Shown: in pieces, positions 61,384-64,000 of the stretch | How the letters are laid out: each line of letters begins with the position of its first letter | Position numbering within the stretch: the stretch's first letter is position 1 | The notes under the pieces: model-generated | Told to the model about the DNA's origin: nothing | The model's input: the letters and a program-made list of their open reading frames with translations, nothing else | Database searches by the model: none | Assembly: GCF_003207855.1 (NCBI RefSeq) | Contig: NZ_NKTZ01000002.1 | Coordinates: forward strand, 1-64,000 | Origin: Komagataeibacter rhaeticus | GTDB lineage: Bacteria; Pseudomonadota; Alphaproteobacteria; Acetobacterales; Acetobacteraceae | Length of the DNA stretch: 64,000 nucleotides | Direction: 5' to 3' | Made by a program: the position numbers and the translations under genes

Positions 61384-62043
61384 TTACTCCTGCCCCTGCG
61401 GTTTCTGCGCCATGTCACCCACCAGGACCTTGCGGCCGCCCGCGGGGGCAGAGTTCAGGCGGTCGATTGTGGGGCCGGGCGTGGGACGTTCGCCGCGTTT
61501 GAGTGCCGCGATCAGTTCCTCGGTGCGCGGACCGTCCAGATCCTCGTAATAATCGTCATCCACCTGCAGGATCGGGGCATTGGCGCAGGCGCCAAGGCAT
61601 TCGACCTCGGTCAGGGTGAACAGGCCGTCGGCACTGGTCTCGCCAAACGCCTTGATGCCCGTGGCCGCCTTGCATGCCGCCGTCACGTCATCGGAGCCAC
61701 GCAGCCAGCATGATGTGGTGGTGCAGACCTGCAGGTGGTACCGGCCGATCGGCTTCGTGTTGAACATGAGGTAGAAGGTCGCGACCTCGTACACCCGGAT
61801 CGGGGCCATCTCCAGCCGTTCGGCCACCACGTCCATGGCCACGCGCGGAATCCACGCGCTGCCGGTCTGGCGGCCCATCTGCTTCTGCACCACATACAGC
61901 AGCGGCAGCACGCCGCTTGCCTTGCGCTCGGGCGGGTATTTGGCAAGGACGGCCGCGATCTGCCGTTCGCTGTCCTGGTCAAATTCAAAATGGGTGGGTT
62001 CGGCGCCCTCGGGCGCGCTGGGCTGGGCGGACATGTCGGTCAC
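61384..62043 (-). CDS. nuoE: NADH-quinone oxidoreductase subunit E
   Basis: A 219-residue subunit with a thioredoxin-like [2Fe-2S] domain. The cluster Cys are in [10 protein letters not shown] and CLGACANAP. The C-terminal extension ([16 protein letters not shown] onward) is typical of alphaproteobacterial/mitochondrial forms. It starts at GTG 62,043, overlapping the nuoD stop by GTGA, or at ATG 62,034. Confidence 0.95.
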   Translation of the reverse strand: MTDMSAQPSAPEGAEPTHFEFDQDSERQIAAVLAKYPPERKASGVLPLLYVVQKQMGRQTGSAWIPRVAMDVVAERLEMAPIRVYEVATFYLMFNTKPIGRYHLQVCTTTSCWLRGSDDVTAACKAATGIKAFGETSADGLFTLTEVECLGACANAPILQVDDDYYEDLDGPRTEELIAALKRGERPTPGPTIDRLNSAPAGGRKVLVGDMAQKPQGQE

Positions 62044-63296
62044 CTGTCAATCTCGCCAAATACCAGATCAAGCGACCCGATAATGGCCACGGCATCCGCC
62101 AGCATGTGCCGGCGCGACATCTCGTCGATTGCCTGGAGATGGGAAAAACCCGTGGGCCGGATCTTGCAGCGATACGGCCGGTTGCTGCCATCGGCCACCA
62201 GATACACGCCAAACTCGCCCTTGGGCGTTTCGGTCACGGTGTAGGTGGCGCCGGGCGGCACATGATAGCCTTCGGTAAACAGCTTGAAGTGGTGGATCAG
62301 CGCTTCCATCGAACGCTTCATCTCCCGGCGCGGCGGGGGCGTGATCTTGTGGTCCTGCACCTTGACCGGGCCGGGCCGGATCTGTTCCAGGCACTGGTTG
62401 ATGATCTTCACGCTCTCGCGCATTTCGGCCACGCGGATCAGGTAACGGTCATAACAGTCACCCTGCCGGCCCACGGGTACGTTGAATTCGACCTTGTCGT
62501 AATTGTCATAGGGCTGGCTGCGCCGCAGGTCCCATGGTACGCCCGATGCGCGCAGGCACGGGCCACTGAAGCCCCAGGCCAGTGCCTGTTCGGTGGTGAA
62601 CACGCCAATGCCCACCGTACGCTGCTTCCAGATGCGGTTGCCGGTCAGGAGCGCCTCAAGGTCATCGATCCACTGCGGGAAGGTCCGTGCCCAGTCGGCA
62701 ATACGGTCCTCCAGCCCGGCGGGCAGGTCCTGCGCCACCCCGCCGGGGCGGACGTAATTGGCATGGAAGCGCGCGCCGGATGCGGCTTCATAGAACTCGA
62801 TCAGCTTCTCGCGTTCCTCATACCCCCACAGCGCGGGCGTCAGCGCCCCGCAGTCCAGCCCGAATGATGTCAGGTTGAGGATGTGGTTCAGGATGCGCGT
62901 GATCTCGGCAAACATGACCCGGATCCACTTCGCGCGCTCCGGGGCCTCAATGCCCAGCAGTTTTTCCACCGCCAGGGCAAAGGCCTGCTCCTCGCACATG
63001 GGGGAGACGTAATCGAGGCGGTCAAAATACGGCAGCGCCTTGGGATACGTCTTGTATTCGATCAGCTTTTCCGTGCCGCGATGCAGCAGGCCGACATGCG
63101 GGATGGCGCGGGCAACCACCTCGCCCTCCATTTCCAGCACCAGCCGCAGCACGCCGTGGGCGGAAGGATGCTGGGGGCCGAAGTTCAGCGCGTGGGAGTC
63201 GATTTCCACCACATGACGCTTCACATCGCCATCCGCCTCTTCCGGCAGCAGGCTGTCGGGGATGTCCGTATCGCTACGAAGGGTTACGTCGCTCAT
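62040..63296 (-). CDS. nuoD: NADH-quinone oxidoreductase subunit D
   Basis: A 418-residue (49-kDa type) subunit forming the quinone-binding cavity with NuoB. Signatures are [37 protein letters not shown]-like segment ([18 protein letters not shown]), [15 protein letters not shown], and the C-terminal DLVFGEIDR. It is separate from nuoC rather than fused. Confidence 0.97.
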   Translation of the reverse strand: MSDVTLRSDTDIPDSLLPEEADGDVKRHVVEIDSHALNFGPQHPSAHGVLRLVLEMEGEVVARAIPHVGLLHRGTEKLIEYKTYPKALPYFDRLDYVSPMCEEQAFALAVEKLLGIEAPERAKWIRVMFAEITRILNHILNLTSFGLDCGALTPALWGYEEREKLIEFYEAASGARFHANYVRPGGVAQDLPAGLEDRIADWARTFPQWIDDLEALLTGNRIWKQRTVGIGVFTTEQALAWGFSGPCLRASGVPWDLRRSQPYDNYDKVEFNVPVGRQGDCYDRYLIRVAEMRESVKIINQCLEQIRPGPVKVQDHKITPPPRREMKRSMEALIHHFKLFTEGYHVPPGATYTVTETPKGEFGVYLVADGSNRPYRCKIRPTGFSHLQAIDEMSRRHMLADAVAIIGSLDLVFGEIDR

Positions 63297-63303
63297 CTGT
63301 CGC

Positions 63304-63978
63304 CTATCCCTGTCGTTTCATGTCCTGGCGGGCGGCATGCGCCTTTTCATCGCCCGGCAGTGTCAGGATGCCTTCCCATGGCGATTCAAAATCGAAATTG
63401 CGGAAGTCCTGCACCAGGTTCACCGGCTCGTACACGACCTGCCGCCGTTCCTCGTCGTAGCGCAGCTCGACATAGCCGGTCAGCGGGAAGTCCTTGCGCA
63501 GCGGATGGCCCTCAAATCCATAATCGGTCAGGATGCGACGCAGGTCCGGCTGGTCCGTAAACAGGATGCCGAACAGGTCATAGGCCTCGCGCTCCCACCA
63601 TGTGGCCGCGGGCCAGAGCTGGTGCACCGATGGCACGGCAGAGGTCTCATCCGTGGTCACGATCACGCGGATGCGGTGGTTATGGGTGACGGACAGCAGG
63701 TTGTAGACCACATCGAAACGCTCCGCGCGTTCGGGAAAGTCCACACCGCATATGTCCATCACCTGCTGGCAGGCATAACGCGGGTCGTCACGCAGCAGGG
63801 ACATGAGCGCCAGCAGTCGCGTGCGCGTTGTCCGCACCACCAGTTCCCCTTTTTCGATACTGGCGGAAAGGATACCGGGCACGGCGGTGGACAGGCGGAA
63901 GGCAATGGCGCCCAGCGTGCCAGGGACCACGCGCGTCGGACCACCCGTGGCGGGGGGGGGATTTGCTGGGTCAGCCAC
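63304..63978 (-). CDS. nuoC: NADH-quinone oxidoreductase subunit C
   Basis: A 224-residue (30-kDa type) subunit. Conserved patches are [43 protein letters not shown], and [20 protein letters not shown]. The start is GTG at 63,978, which overlaps the end of nuoB by eight bases. The N-terminal Pro-rich leader is variable in this family. Confidence 0.95.
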   Translation of the reverse strand: MADPANPPPATGGPTRVVPGTLGAIAFRLSTAVPGILSASIEKGELVVRTTRTRLLALMSLLRDDPRYACQQVMDICGVDFPERAERFDVVYNLLSVTHNHRIRVIVTTDETSAVPSVHQLWPAATWWEREAYDLFGILFTDQPDLRRILTDYGFEGHPLRKDFPLTGYVELRYDEERRQVVYEPVNLVQDFRNFDFESPWEGILTLPGDEKAHAARQDMKRQG

Positions 63979-64000
63979 GGCGTATGGTCCCTGTCCTGCG
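63971..64000 (-). CDS. nuoB: NADH-quinone oxidoreductase subunit B, C-terminal end
   Basis: The last nine codons and stop of a gene that begins right of the window. The readable end is RRTGTIRRG, matching the RTGTI tail of alphaproteobacterial NuoB. Position directly before nuoC, with an eight-base overlap, agrees. The catalytic part is not visible. Confidence 0.75.
   Translation of the reverse strand, partial: RRTGTIRRG

Overview
The window is a GC-rich chromosomal segment from an acetic acid bacterium (Acetobacteraceae), most likely Komagataeibacter/Gluconacetobacter. The reasons are the alphaproteobacterial gene orders (ftsZ-lpxC-bamD-recN-ligA at the left; nuo-birA-rnj at the right), a one-piece BcsA-BcsB cellulose synthase of the kind carried by these bacteria, and a short-type prolyl-tRNA synthetase. 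The genus call is an inference; no rRNA or other marker lies in the window.

Layout. 1-6.4 kb (+): end of ftsZ, then lpxC (lipid A), bamD (outer-membrane assembly), recN and ligA (DNA repair/replication). 6.7-11.4 kb (+): a four-gene BMP/nucleoside-type ABC importer (binding protein, double ATPase, two permeases). 11.5-20.6 kb: an orphan solute-binding lipoprotein, tRNA-Asn, a composite secreted/membrane protein, a GlcG/HbpS-like protein, a CPA2-type antiporter, an MFS exporter, the overlapping pair csaA-gpt, then tRNA-Pro, an NDUFS4-like complex I accessory gene and tRNA-Arg. 21.3-23.0 kb: a strikingly AT-rich membrane sulfatase-fold gene, probably acquired. 23.1-26.8 kb: a copper-uptake group made of a TonB with a long Pro-Thr array, a divergent His/Met-rich DUF2946-like protein and an OprC/NosA-like receptor. 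26.9-29.8 kb (-): a polysaccharide flippase and an O-antigen ligase/polymerase-like protein. 30.1-33.2 kb (+): a lytic transglycosylase lipoprotein with SPOR domain, six very small membrane/secreted/lipoprotein genes and tRNA-Ser.

33.3-50.8 kb (-): solitary bcsAB, a DEAD-box RNA helicase, metX-metW, dnaE, lolD-lolC-proS (overlapping ends) and rnj. 51.1-64.0 kb (-): birA and the complex I operon nuoB(partial)-C-D-E-F-G-H-I-J-K-L-N. nuoM is not between nuoL and nuoN, which are only 25 bases apart; this is the most surprising feature of the window. The NDUFS4-like protein at 20.2 kb presumably serves the same complex.

A recurrent intergenic element of about 85-90 bases, built from two stem-loops inside outer inverted repeats, appears at least four times in good form, once as a half element and twice as degenerate copies. 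It mostly follows gene 3' ends and probably works as a bidirectional terminator or is a MITE/REP-like repeat. I saw no insertion sequence, prophage, CRISPR array or rRNA. Long open frames antisense to the real genes are frequent and are treated as by-products of high GC.
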